Assembly (NCBI GenBank): GCA_947561395.2
Contig: OX387195.1
Location: 24,071,126-24,135,125 of the forward strand
DNA: 64,000 nt
From: Buxus sempervirens
Taxonomy: Eukaryota > Streptophyta > Magnoliopsida > Buxales > Buxaceae
Reading direction: 5' to 3'
The stretch's first letter is position 1, and each line of letters opens with the position of its first letter. The notes beneath the pieces were generated by a model. The model had not been told where the DNA came from. It made no database searches and was given only the letters and a program-made list of their open reading frames with translations. The position numbers and the translations under genes were made by a program. Below are positions 41,164-51,400 of this stretch, one piece after another.

Positions 41164-42316
41164 GATTTGTGTTGGACCTATTAAGAGTCAGGTGCTGGAT
41201 AATGGTATGGGCTGGGAAAAAGGAAATGCGGCTGAAGCCCATAAAGTCTGTAGTGATGTGAATGAGGTCGATGGAGAGTGTATTAGACCAAAATTTTTCA
41301 GAAAACAGCCTTCTGATGGCGCTGATGCAATGCTGATGGTTGATGCAGTGAAAGGGTTAACTGAGCGGAAAGATAGAGAGGTCAGAGGAGATGCTGTTTT
41401 CACAGGTGGTGAGGTGGATCATCTTATGACCAATTCTTCCCATTCTTTTCCTGTTCCTGAATTTCTTCAGCGAATGGATTTGTTTCTGATGGACTTAGAG
41501 CAGCGTATAAAAGCTCTTGAAGTTCCGAAGAATGGTCTCATGATGAATCAAAGGGTAAAGGAAAAAGTACAGTTTCAGTGTCGGTGTGATGACAAGTATG
41601 ATCATTCCTCGCCAGTAAGTTCGTCGGGGTTGGAAGGCGTGGGTACAGTGAAGGAAAAGCTGGGTTTGGGGAACATGAAGCAGCTTAGGGAGCGAGCTTC
41701 ATCTACCTTTTTTATCATGTCCAGTATCAAGATAAGATGGGGGCTTTTTCAGGGACGAGCTCCTTCCAAGATGCACTTCTCTACAGGTTCATTGCTCTCC
41801 GTTATCTATAACCAAGCTGCCGCAATCCTAGGCTAGAATCCAGTCCAGCCATCTAGCGTGCTTCAGGTTGCTAATCAGTTTTTTCTTGAATCTCCCAAAC
41901 CCAATTCAGATTTTGTGTCTGCTTCATTGTCTTCTAGGGGCAAGTGTTCGAGGGATGCATCTCGGCTATCTTCCTCTTCCATTTCTTCTACTCCTCTTCT
42001 GCCTAAAGTCCAGTGCTTAAAATCCCCTTACGATGCTTTTTTGCCATATCCGGTGGCTAGTATCAAGTTGGGTGGCGGTTCACAGGATGGTGATGTTGTC
42101 GAAGGTAGGGATAATGGGTGTGCTGAAGATGAGGAAGTTGTTGATGATATGATTATGGAATGTACAGGAGAAGAGGCTGTTTGGGAGGGAGTCCATAGTT
42201 TTGTAGATTCTATGGTTGAAGAAGTATTTAATCAATCAGGTGATGAAATTCAATTAGGCAAGGTCATCCAGTACTTTAGGAGAAACAGGAGGGGAGGGGT
42301 CATCAGTTCCCAATGA
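41164..42316 (+). pseudogene. LINE B ORF1, C-terminal part
   Basis: The frame is open in two pieces, 41164-41836 and 41858-42316 (stop TAG at 41834, frame resuming as LQVANQFFLESPKP). The text is acidic and Ser-rich with no zinc knuckle visible; the nucleic-acid-binding DUF4283 part would lie in the missing 5' end. An apparent ATG start at 41102 is in LINE A sequence and is accidental. The stop codon TGA overlaps the ATG of ORF2 in ATGA. Confidence 0.7.
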
Positions 42317-43000
42317 AAGTCATATCATGGAACATTAGAGGGTTGGGAAGCAATGCCAAACATAGGGCTTTGAAGGACTTGTGCTTCCGAATTAAACCAG
42401 CTGTTGTCATTATTTCTGAAACAAAGAAAGAAGTGGTGGACATATCCCTAATTAGAACAATTTGGGGTAATAGGGATAGGAGGTGGGTAGCTTTGCCATC
42501 AGTAGGAGCAGCGGAGGGCCTTTAGATTATTTAGGATGTTTGTTCAATGATGGCTGAATCTTAGTGGGATCTTTTTCCATCAAGATAGCCTTTAGATTAG
42601 TTCATGATGGGTTTAAATAGTGCTTATCTAGGGTATATGTTCCATGTAGAACTAGAGTAAGAGAGGATTTTTGGAGAGAACTAGAGCAATCATGGCAGGG
42701 TTCTCAAGCTCCATGGTTAGTGATGTGAGACTTTAAGGTGGTTAGGTTCTTTGAAGAAAAGGTGGTAGGGTCTGGAAGGGTCACCAAGAGTATGGAGAAA
42801 TTTAATTAGTGGATCAGAAATTGTGAGTTGATGGATTTTCCTCTTTAAGGGAGGTGCTTTTACCTAGTCTAATTTTCAAGAGAATCCAATGTGTGCTAGG
42901 TTGGATAGGAATTTAGCTTCTGTTGCATGCCATTTCCCATGTATATCACAAATGTTATTGCCTAGACCCATCTCTGATCATTGCCCCATATTGGTATCTA
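42313..43000 (+). pseudogene. LINE B ORF2 endonuclease domain
   Basis: Begins MKVISWNIRGLGSNAKHRAL, the standard start of plant L1 apurinic-type endonuclease, with SETKK as the next conserved box. It nicks target DNA in this family. The frame closes at 42525. Later pieces are readable in other frames, for example ARLDRNLAS at about 42890 and PISDHCPILV at about 42968, so the domain is broken. Confidence 0.8.
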
Positions 43001-43525
43001 CAAATCCTTTACCTTCTGGTCCTAAACCTTATAGATTTGAGAATATGTGGTTGTCTAACCAATCTTTTTTGAATTTGATTAAGGATTCGTGGGGTGAAGA
43101 ATATGCTAAATCAGTGGGATGGGCTGGTTTTCGTTTTCTTAAAGGATTGAGGGGCCTTAAAACTCATATCAAAGCTTGGAGTCGTGACCAATTTGGGGGA
43201 ATTAGTCATCGGAAGAGTGTTTTAATGGCTAAAATTGAGGTGTTGGATAGGCAGGAAGAATCAAGACCCCTAGAAACAGAGGAAAGATTTCTTAGGCAGG
43301 AGTTTAAGGTAGAACTCGATAAGCGTCTTAAGATGGAAGAGATTTCTTGGCGTCAAAAGTCTAGAGCCCTTTGGTTGAAAGCTAGGGATAGCAATCCCAG
43401 ATTTTTTTCATAAATTGGCAAACATTCGAAGAGCTGTAAATTCTATAGTAAGGGTGCAAGTGGATGGGGTAGTGGTGGAATCGCCTTTGGCTATATAGCA
43501 GGCGCTTGTACATTTTTATTCCAAT

Positions 43526-45578
43526 TTGTACAAATCTGAGATGAAGCATAAATTTTTATTCAAAGAGGGGAAGCACCAGAGATTGGGAGAGGATTATGTG
43601 AGAGTCTTGGAAAGGAAATTTGATATGGAGGAAATCAAATTGGCAGTTTTTGCCCTTGAGGGTGATAAAGCACTTGGTCCAAATGATTTCACTTTGGCTT
43701 TTTACTAGCATCATTGAAAGTTGATTAAAAATGAGTTATTCCTGGTTTTTCATCAATTTTTTTTTTATCATGGAGTGATTAATAAAGCAACCAATGCTAC
43801 CTTTTTTATTTTGATTCCAAAAAAACCAGGTGCAGTGGAAATCAAAGATTTTATGCCTACTAGTCTCATTACCAGTCTCTATAAGATCATTGCCAAAGTT
43901 TTGGCTGAAAGACTGAAAAAAGTTATTCAATCGATTGTATCCCCATTTTAGAGTGCTTTTATCAAAAAAATTTTAAAACTCAGCCAATACCAAGAAGTAT
44001 CGGCCGATTTAACGTGGTATCGGTTAAAGGTGAACCGATACCACGGGTCGATACGAGGGAACCTCTGAACTCGGAAAGGCTCGGCCAAGTTCGAGACGAC
44101 TCAGGCGATACCGCGACATCTTGCTCGAGGTATCATGGTATCACCCAAGACTCAACGGAGAAAATCAGAAAAAGGCTTGAAAAGCCTTCATCGAACTTGA
44201 CGAACAGAAAGCCTCGATCGAGTTCGACGGAGGCTTTAAAACCTCTGTCGGCAGGAAAAAAAAAAGGAGAAGAAGAAGAAGAACAGCGTACCTAAAGGTC
44301 CTGAGGCTGAACAACTCCATCCATTGGTCCATCCTCCACGAAGGTGCAAACAGGTTAGTATTTTTTCTTTTCTTCTCCCATCTTCTCCTCCTCTGCTTCT
44401 CTCCTCCACTTCCTCCTTCCTCTTCTCCCTTTCTCCTCTTCTCCATTGTCCCCCCCTTCGTCGACGGCGGTGGAACTGTTTGGTTTTTCCTTCTTTTTTT
44501 CTTTTTCTCCGCTTTTTATATTTCGAGAAGCGAATGAAGACCTGCTGGTGCAGGTCTTCTTCGCTTTTTTTAATTTTTGGGCAATCGGGTCTAACCGACC
44601 TGACTCAGCCCAACTCGACCGATACTAATTGCATCGGCCAAGTTAACTCGGACTCGGGCTGGTCAGATACCAAGCCCAAAACCAAGAATTTAATCCTTGT
44701 TTGTCGAAGATAGGCAGATTTTGGATTTTGCTCTGATTGCTAATGAATGTGTTGAAAGCAGAAAAAAGTCGAGTCATCTAAGTTTAGTGTGTAAGCTTGA
44801 TCTGGAGAAGGCTTATGATCGAATTGAATGGGATTTCATTGATTCTGTTTTAGCTTGGAAAGGTTTTGGTGTTAGGTGGAAAAGGTGGATGAAAGGATGT
44901 GTCAGTAAAGTAGAATTTTCCTTCTTGTTAAATGGTTCAATCGCCGATCTGTTCCCATCATCTAGAGGACTTGAGCAAGGTGACCCTCTGTCTCCATTCC
45001 TTTTTTCACTTGTTGGGGAGGTATTAAGCCGGTTCATTAAGACTGCAAGTGAAAAAGAATTGATTAAGGGTTTCAAAGTTTGCGAGGGGTCAAATGCAAT
45101 GGAGATGTCTCACCTTCAATTTGCAGATGATACTATACTTTTCATCGATGCATCTAGGGATCAAATTCATTGAGTGAGATGTATTCTGAATTCATTTGAG
45201 TTAGTGTCGGGACTGAGAGTTAACTGGGAAAAGAGTTCATTAACAGGAATAAATGTTTTAGATGAGATGGTTAGGGCTTTCGCTTCATCTTTAGGATGTC
45301 AGGCAGGTGAGTGGCCCATGTCTTACCTTGGTCTCCTCCCTTTAGGTGGCTCGCCTAGGTCAATTGGTTTTTGGAATCCCGTGATAGAAAGGATTGAAAA
45401 GAGATTAGCTATGTGGAAAAAGAGTTACTTGTCTTTAGGGGGAAGAATCACGCTCATTAAATCAGTTTTAGCCAACATTCCCGTCTATTTGATGCCTTTG
45501 TTTAGGATGCCTCTTAAAGTTGCTAAAATGATCAAAAAGATTCAAAGGAAATTTTTTGTGGGAAGGGGGTGGGTTTAA
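43526..45578 (+). pseudogene. LINE B reverse transcriptase domain (split by an insert)
   Basis: Before the insert: ALEGDKALGPNDFTLAFY and TFFILIPKKPGAVEIKDFM (43640-43860). After it: RQILDFALIANE, LVCKLDLEKAYDRIEWDF (about 44790), GLEQGDPLSPFLFSLVGEV (about 44970) and the catalytic box FADDTILFID (about 45120-45150). A stop at 45171 precedes the thumb, which reads on from 45174 (LGGRITLIKSVLANIPVYLM). The catalytic residues are intact, but the gene is split and closed by stops. Confidence 0.85.
43975..44690. mobile_element. unclassified non-coding insert in LINE B
   Basis: About 0.7 kb separates SAF at the end of one RT block from VEDRQILDF at the start of the next. The borders look like diverged copies of one site (TTTATCAAAAA on the left, TTTGTCGAAGA on the right), suggesting a target duplication of about 11 bases. 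The insert is richer in GC than its surroundings, begins near a GTATCGGCCGAT-rich part with a 13-bp hairpin (44013-44025 with 44033-44045), has a CT-rich middle, and a second hairpin with 10-bp arms (44536-44545 with 44550-44559). No open frame is credible. It may be a SINE-like or other non-autonomous element. I cannot name it. Confidence 0.6.
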
Positions 45579-46079
45579 GAAGGATCACCTAGTTAGGTAG
45601 GAATTGGTGTGTGGGGCAAAGGAGATGGGTGGTTTAAATGTTGGTCATGTGGTGGATCGAAATTTGGCTTTATTAGCTAAATGGCTATGGAGGTTTGGCA
45701 TTAAAAGAATGAGTTTATAGCACTAGGTCATTAGGTGCAAGTATGGTGTGGTAGGAAATGGTGGGATGTGAACCTAAGAATCAGATCCCCCCCTCTCTTG
45801 CCCATGGAAGTCAATCGTATCTCTAGCCCCACATTTTATTCCCAAGTTCGTTTTTGTGTTGGTTCTAGGAACACCGTCCGTTTTTACTTGATTTATGGTG
45901 GGGCTGTGGTACTCTCTCTTCTTGTTATCCTCAGTTCTTTCAGTTGGCAACCTTTCCAAAGGCATTGGTGAGTGAAGTGTTAATATCTTCTTCGGGTGGC
46001 TTGTCTTGGAATCTTCCGTTTAGAAGGGTCCTAAGAGAAGTCGAAATGGGTGATTTGTGTTCCCTTTTACATCATCTAA

Positions 46080-46440
46080 AAGAAGTCCCCATTGATCCTC
46101 ATTTGTCTGACTCCAGAGTTTGGTGTTCAGAGTCCTCCGGCCTCTTCTCTTGTAAATCCTTTTTTCACTTGTTAAGATCCAATGCCCTTGGGTCCTTGTC
46201 TTCTTTTAACCCTAAACATCTTTGGTTTAAGCCAATTCCTCCCAAAATTCAAGCTTTTGTCTGGATGGATCTTCTAGCCAAGGTTAATATAGCTAATGTG
46301 CTTCAAAGTAAAAGAAAGTGGATTGCCTTGTCCCCTAGTATGTGCTTCTTATGTAGGAGTGAGGAATCCCTCTAGCACCTCTTCATGCATTGTGACTTCT
46401 CCAGGCAGATTTGGAAATGGTTTTTGGGGATGATTAATCG
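46080..46440 (+). pseudogene. LINE B zinc-binding RT-associated domain
   Basis: FSCKSFFHLLRSN, then PPKIQAFVWMDLLAKVN and MCFLCRSEESL, a stop, and HLFMHCDFSRQIW. This is the CxxC...HxxxHC pattern of the zf-RVT domain (PF13966) that follows plant L1 reverse transcriptase. Confidence 0.8.
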
Positions 46441-46744
46441 TTCTTAGGTATGGCCATCTATAGTGCTTGATTTTTTTAATCAGTGACAGTTCTTGGGGCT
46501 AGGGCAGAGAGGAAAAGTTATGTATCGGGTGGTCTTTCAAGCTATTTTGTGGTTTATTTGGCAAGAACGGAATAGGAGAATCTTTGAGAATTCAGCATCT
46601 TCAGTTGATGTTGTATTGAAGAATATCATGGCTTCTTCGGCTTCTTGGATTTCTGGTTTGCAGATTTTCCGTTCTATTAGTGTCTCCGACATATTGAGCG
46701 ATTGGTAGTCCTTGAACTACTCTTCTCCTCTCCTTTTCAATAGA

Positions 46745-47165
46745 GAAGTAGCATGGTCACCCCCTGGGGAAGCTGGATTGAAGCTTAATGTTGACGGGTG
46801 CTCTTTGGGAAACCCACATGTGTCGGGTGTGCGTGGTATTCTCAGGAATAATTTGGGTCTGACTGTTTTCTTATTCAGTGGTCCTATAGGGGATGGCGAC
46901 TCCCTCTAAGCAAAGATCCTTGCTGTTTTCATGGGTCTTGTCTTAGCCAATAAACGAGGTTACCAGCATTTTGTGATCAAGGGAGATTCTCTTGCGATGT
47001 TTTCTTGGATGTCAAATGGCATTTCAAGTCCATGGAGATTGAGATATTTGATTCACCATGTATGATCTTTAGCTACTAGTTTGAATGTCTCTTTCAAATC
47101 GGGCAATGAGATTGCAGACTTTTTGGCTAAGGCTAGGGCCTATATATCGAATCTTGTTTTTGGTT
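46745..47165 (+). pseudogene. LINE B RNase H domain
   Basis: LKLNVDGCSLGNPHVSGVRG carries the first catalytic Asp. KILAVFMGLVLANKRGYQHF would hold the Glu helix, where Ala-Val replaces the usual Glu context. IKGDSLAMFSWM gives the second Asp, and NEIADFLAKARA the last. One stop lies after GDGDSL. Acquisition of RNase H is known in some plant L1 lineages. LINES F and G end without it. Confidence 0.75.
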
Positions 47166-47320
47166 CCCATATGGATTTTGGATGAGATATTGTGACTGGT
47201 GTACTTTTCTCTCTTTTTTCTCTTGCTTTCTTTTTCTTTGACTCCTTTTCTGGTGGAGTCGCTCTTGTGCATTCTTCTCTTCTATGACATTTATTCTCAT
47301 TATCCTTCAAAAACAAAGTA

Positions 47321-47327
47321 ATAGATT
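47321..47327. repeat. target-site duplication ATAGATT of LINE B (right)
   Basis: Follows the A-rich tail of LINE B and precedes the resumed LINE A sequence. Confidence 0.7.
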
Positions 47328-48124
47328 CCTTTGTACAACATTAGTAGAAATCAGAGATCTATAGTAAGCTATGTACTTTGTTGATCCAATTCAGATTCAG
47401 TGTGGAACATTGAGTTTAGGAGAAGCCTATTTGATTGGGAATTAGAAATGATGGATGAGCTGTTGCAAATGTTATATAGTTCCAAGACGGCCCGAAATGA
47501 GGACTTTGGAGTGTGGACAAAGGACAAGTCTGGGTTATTCTCAATCAAATCAGCATTTAAGGCTTTGGCATTTAAAGAAATTGCTCCCAATGGGTTACAT
47601 TATAATGGCATAGTCATCTTCCCTCTAAGGTTGGTTTCTTTCCATGGACTGCCTCTCTCTCGCTAAGATCCTAAAAGTGGAAGATTTGCATAAGTATAGG
47701 ATGGTATCTTTCTAACAGATATGTTCAGAGGAGATTTTTTACCATCTCTTGTTACACAGTTCTGTAGCCAGCAAGGTTTGGACTGGTATTATGAAGAGAT
47801 TCAACTTATCTTGGGCCAAACCAGATAGGCTAGGCTATGCTTTGAGTCCTGGAGTTGGAAGAATGGCAAGTTCAACATGATTAAGATTTGGAATATATGA
47901 CTCATGCGGCAATATGTTGGGTGATTTGAGGGGACAAAAATCAGAGAATTTTCCAGAATAAGGTGAGGACGGAAGAGTTGGAGTGCATGGAGTTAAAGCT
48001 TATGTTCTTGTCTTTCATGTCCCTCTCTTGGGGGATGTTGGCTCTCTTCATGGTACACAGTTTGTGTACCCCTATTACAGAACACTTTGACTAATATAAT
48101 CTTCTTATTACTGGTAAGAAAAAC
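47328..48124 (+). mobile_element. LINE A, right part
   Basis: Resumes LINE A with a reading sense that continues the left part. IEFRRSLFDWELEMMDELLQ (47410-47465) and DKSGLFSIKSAFKALAF (about 47520) lead into a heavily broken zinc-binding region. The 3' end is near the words ATTACTGGTAAGAAAAA, a tail resembling those of the other copies. Confidence 0.75.
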
Positions 48125-48427
48125 TGCTCTAATACATCATTAGTCCAATGCCACCTTCTCTCTCCATATCCCAATCCAACCATTTTGTACAACAAAAAAT
48201 TTCAATTGTCATGACCATACACCTTTTCCATATCGGTCTTCTATAGCAAAACAGATTTTTCTCTCCATATTCATGAATCAATATCATTTGAAACCAAGAT
48301 TCCGTCTAACTTCTGCCTTCCACAAGGGGACTTTGGCACAACGAAATCACTGAATCTGGCATCTTCCTGAGTCTATTGGACAGAACTAGGCTATGATCTC
48401 ATAAATGTTTGAATCAAGCTTGTTGGT
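48125..48427. other. spacer between LINE A and LINE C
   Basis: About 300 bases of AT-rich sequence lying between the 3' ends of two converging LINES. Nothing recognised. Confidence 0.5.
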
Positions 48428-51400
48428 TTATTTTTTATAGGTAAATATGATTCAATAATTAGCATAGAATATTAAATAAATACATAGTACACAAATTGTG
48501 TACCCAAGAAACATCAAAAAACAGAAAAACAGCAAAGAACTCTAGAAGTAGTGATTAAGATGCCGCCATCTCCTAACATCCACCTAAATCAGAAAACCTG
48601 ATACATTCCAGGAAAACTTCTAAAGACACATTCACCATCATGGGACTCTCCGCCAGCCATCTATAGATTAGTTTCAATACCGCCCAAGCCAAATATGTGA
48701 ATTCCCTTTCAAAATCCTCTGAGATTCCTTTCACCCCAAATCACCCCAAAGACGGAGTTATGTTCCATATCATATCCCTGAATGTTTTTCCATCCTTCCA
48801 CCCCCATGCTTCCATTACCAGTCTAAAATCACCTGGTGTACCCAAGAGCTTCCTAACCTGCTGTGAATCAAGTTCCATAGTATCGTAGCAGTTTTACAAT
48901 GGATAAGTAAATGGCCACTGATCCTTCCTCATTCTTGCAAATGATACATCTACTTGGAGTTTGCCATCCCATCCTTATCAGCTAGTTCATCGTTAATATT
49001 TGATCAAGAGTCACTGCCCACAGAAAGAATGACACTTTGCTTGGAACACGGTTTGCCCATATAACCTTGGCTACTGGAAATACCACTGCTGTGGAAATCA
49101 TAGATTCGAAAGCTGACTACACCGAAAATGCACCAGATTTTTCCTTAGTCCATGTTCTATTGTCTTCATCTTGGCTCACATGGGTATTATAAAGCACTTG
49201 CATCAACTCTTCAAATTTATTGATCTCCCAATCAAATAAATTTCTTATAAGTTCAATATTCCACACAATCCCATCCACTGATATGGACACAAAATCGCTA
49301 ACAGCAGCTTGCTGATTTCTGCATATGCTGTAAATTGTAGAAAATTCATCCTTTAGTCGTCTTTCTCCAATCCATAAATCATCCCAAAAATGAGTCCTTA
49401 CCCCATTTCCAACTATATATCTACATTCCTTCTCTACTGAGGCTCCTAATTTTAGTTATAGGTCTCCACATACTAACCCCATATGGAACTTGAGAATGAG
49501 TAGGAAACCAGCCACCAAAAGAACCTCCATACTTTGAATAGATAACTTCTCTCCAGAAACTACCTTGTTCCTTACCAAACCACCATATCCACTTTTGAAG
49601 CAGTGCCTTATTAAATGGTATCAATGACATTAAGCCCAAACCAACTTCTTCCTCATCTTGCATATGCAGCTCCAATTCACTAGGTGATGTTTAGCTTCAC
49701 CACCTGGACCTGGACCTTCCCATAGAAAATTTATCTCCATCTTTTCCATTCTCTTGGCTATGACACTGAGATTTTTAGGATTGACATATAAAACGTTGGA
49801 ATACTAAAGAGCACGCTCTAGACCAAAGTCAATTTGCCTCCTTTAGATAATAAACAGCTTTTCCATGATGCAAGCCTTTCCAAATCTGGATTCCAAACAA
49901 TAGCTTTTTTATGACCTGCTCCCAATGGAATTCTAAGATATGTTGTGGGTAACTTACCAATCTTGCACCCCAATTCTTGACTTAGGCTAGCAATACCCTG
50001 CACCTCACCTAATTCGAAAATTTCACTATTGGACAGATTTATTCTCAAACCAGAACAAGCTTGGAAGCAAATTAGAACACCCATAAGCCACAAAATCTGA
50101 TCATGAGATGGTTCACCAAACGTTAAAATGTCATCTGCAAAAAGTAGATGATTGATAGATCTTGAACCCCGAATGATACTCCAACAACCTTACCAAGTTC
50201 CAAGGCTCAATTGATCAATAGGCTGAAAGCCTCCATCAATAGAGTAAAAAGGAGTGGGGATAATGGATCCTCTTACCATAAACCTCTATGAGACTTGAAG
50301 AATCCCACAGCTGCCCCATTCACTAGTACTGACAATTGTACTGTTGATATGCAGAATAGTATCCATCTTCTCCACTTATCAGTGAAACCCATTCTTCTTA
50401 ACATGTACATCAAGAAATCATATGCCTTTTGAAGATCAAGCTTGCACATGAGTTTCTTCGTTTGGTCTCTAATACATGAGTCTATGCACTCACTAGCCAC
50501 CATCACACCATCTTACATTTGACATCCTCCAATGAAAGCTCCTTGTTCTTGAGAAATCAAAGGTTGTAAGACCGAGTTCAATCAATTGGCCAATAATTTA
50601 GCTAAAATCTTGTATACACTTCCCACAAGACTAATAGGCTTGAATTCTGACAACTTGCTTGTACCTTCCTTCTTGGGAATCAACACAATGAACATGGAGT
50701 TAATACTTCTTTCAAATCTTCCACTCTTGTGAATATCTTCAATTGTTGCCAATAAATCTTCCTTTATCACATGCCAACATGTCTTATAAAAAGCCATAGT
50801 GAATCCATCCGGACCCGGTGCTTTGTGACTATTCAGTTGAGTCACTATTCCTTTAACTTCCTTCTCCTAAAAAGGCCTCTCCAACCAGATTTTATCCTCT
50901 TCAGATATCATATTTTTCAATTCATCAACAATAGGTCCAAAGTGATTCTCTTCCTTGAAAGTTGTTAGAAAAGTAGTCTGTAATCTTGGTTTTGATGGTT
51001 TCCTCTCCTTCGTAAATTTGACCATCAATCTCCACTTTGTTGATTGAATTAACCTTAAATCTTGCATTTGCCATTCTATGAAAGAAACCTGTATTCTTAT
51101 TTCCCACTTTCAGCCACAATGCTCTAGATTTTTGCCTCCAACTCATCTCTTGCATCTTTGCCCAACGTTTGAACTCCATCTTCATATTCTCTCTCATCAC
51201 CCATTCCAAAGAATTTAGTTTCATGGCTTCTTCTTTTCCATCCAGCTTCTTAATTTGAGCCAAGACATTATCCATATGCTCATCCACCTTCCCGAACTCC
51301 TCACGATTCCACACTTTTATTGTTTCCTTTAGCTTCTTTAATTTCTGGCTTAAGATGAAACTAGGTTTCCCTACCACACACATTTCCCACCACTGCTCCA

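Larger units (their letters stand above)
41164..47320 (+). mobile_element. LINE B, L1-type with RNase H, inserted in LINE A
   Basis: Plus-strand L1 element of about 6.2 kb, including a 0.7-kb foreign insert. Order: C-terminal part of ORF1 (41164-42316), endonuclease, reverse transcriptase, zinc-binding RT-associated domain, RNase H, and a short A-rich end (AAAACAAAGTA). It lacks the ORF1 start, so it is 5'-truncated. Several stops and shifts in ORF2 make it inactive, yet long stretches are still readable. It is younger than LINE A, which it splits, and older than the insert at about 43975-44690. Confidence 0.9.

Noticed and set aside
41102-41836. 244-residue open frame as a gene
   Set aside because: Its start lies in LINE A and the remainder in LINE B ORF1; the frame is a junction accident.
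44165-44446. Lys/Glu-rich open frame in the LINE B insert
   Set aside because: Derived from a CT/GA-rich low-complexity stretch, with no start context or homology.
44536-44570. Hairpin followed by T-run as a bacterial-type terminator
   Set aside because: Plant nuclear context within a LINE insert; such terminators do not apply.
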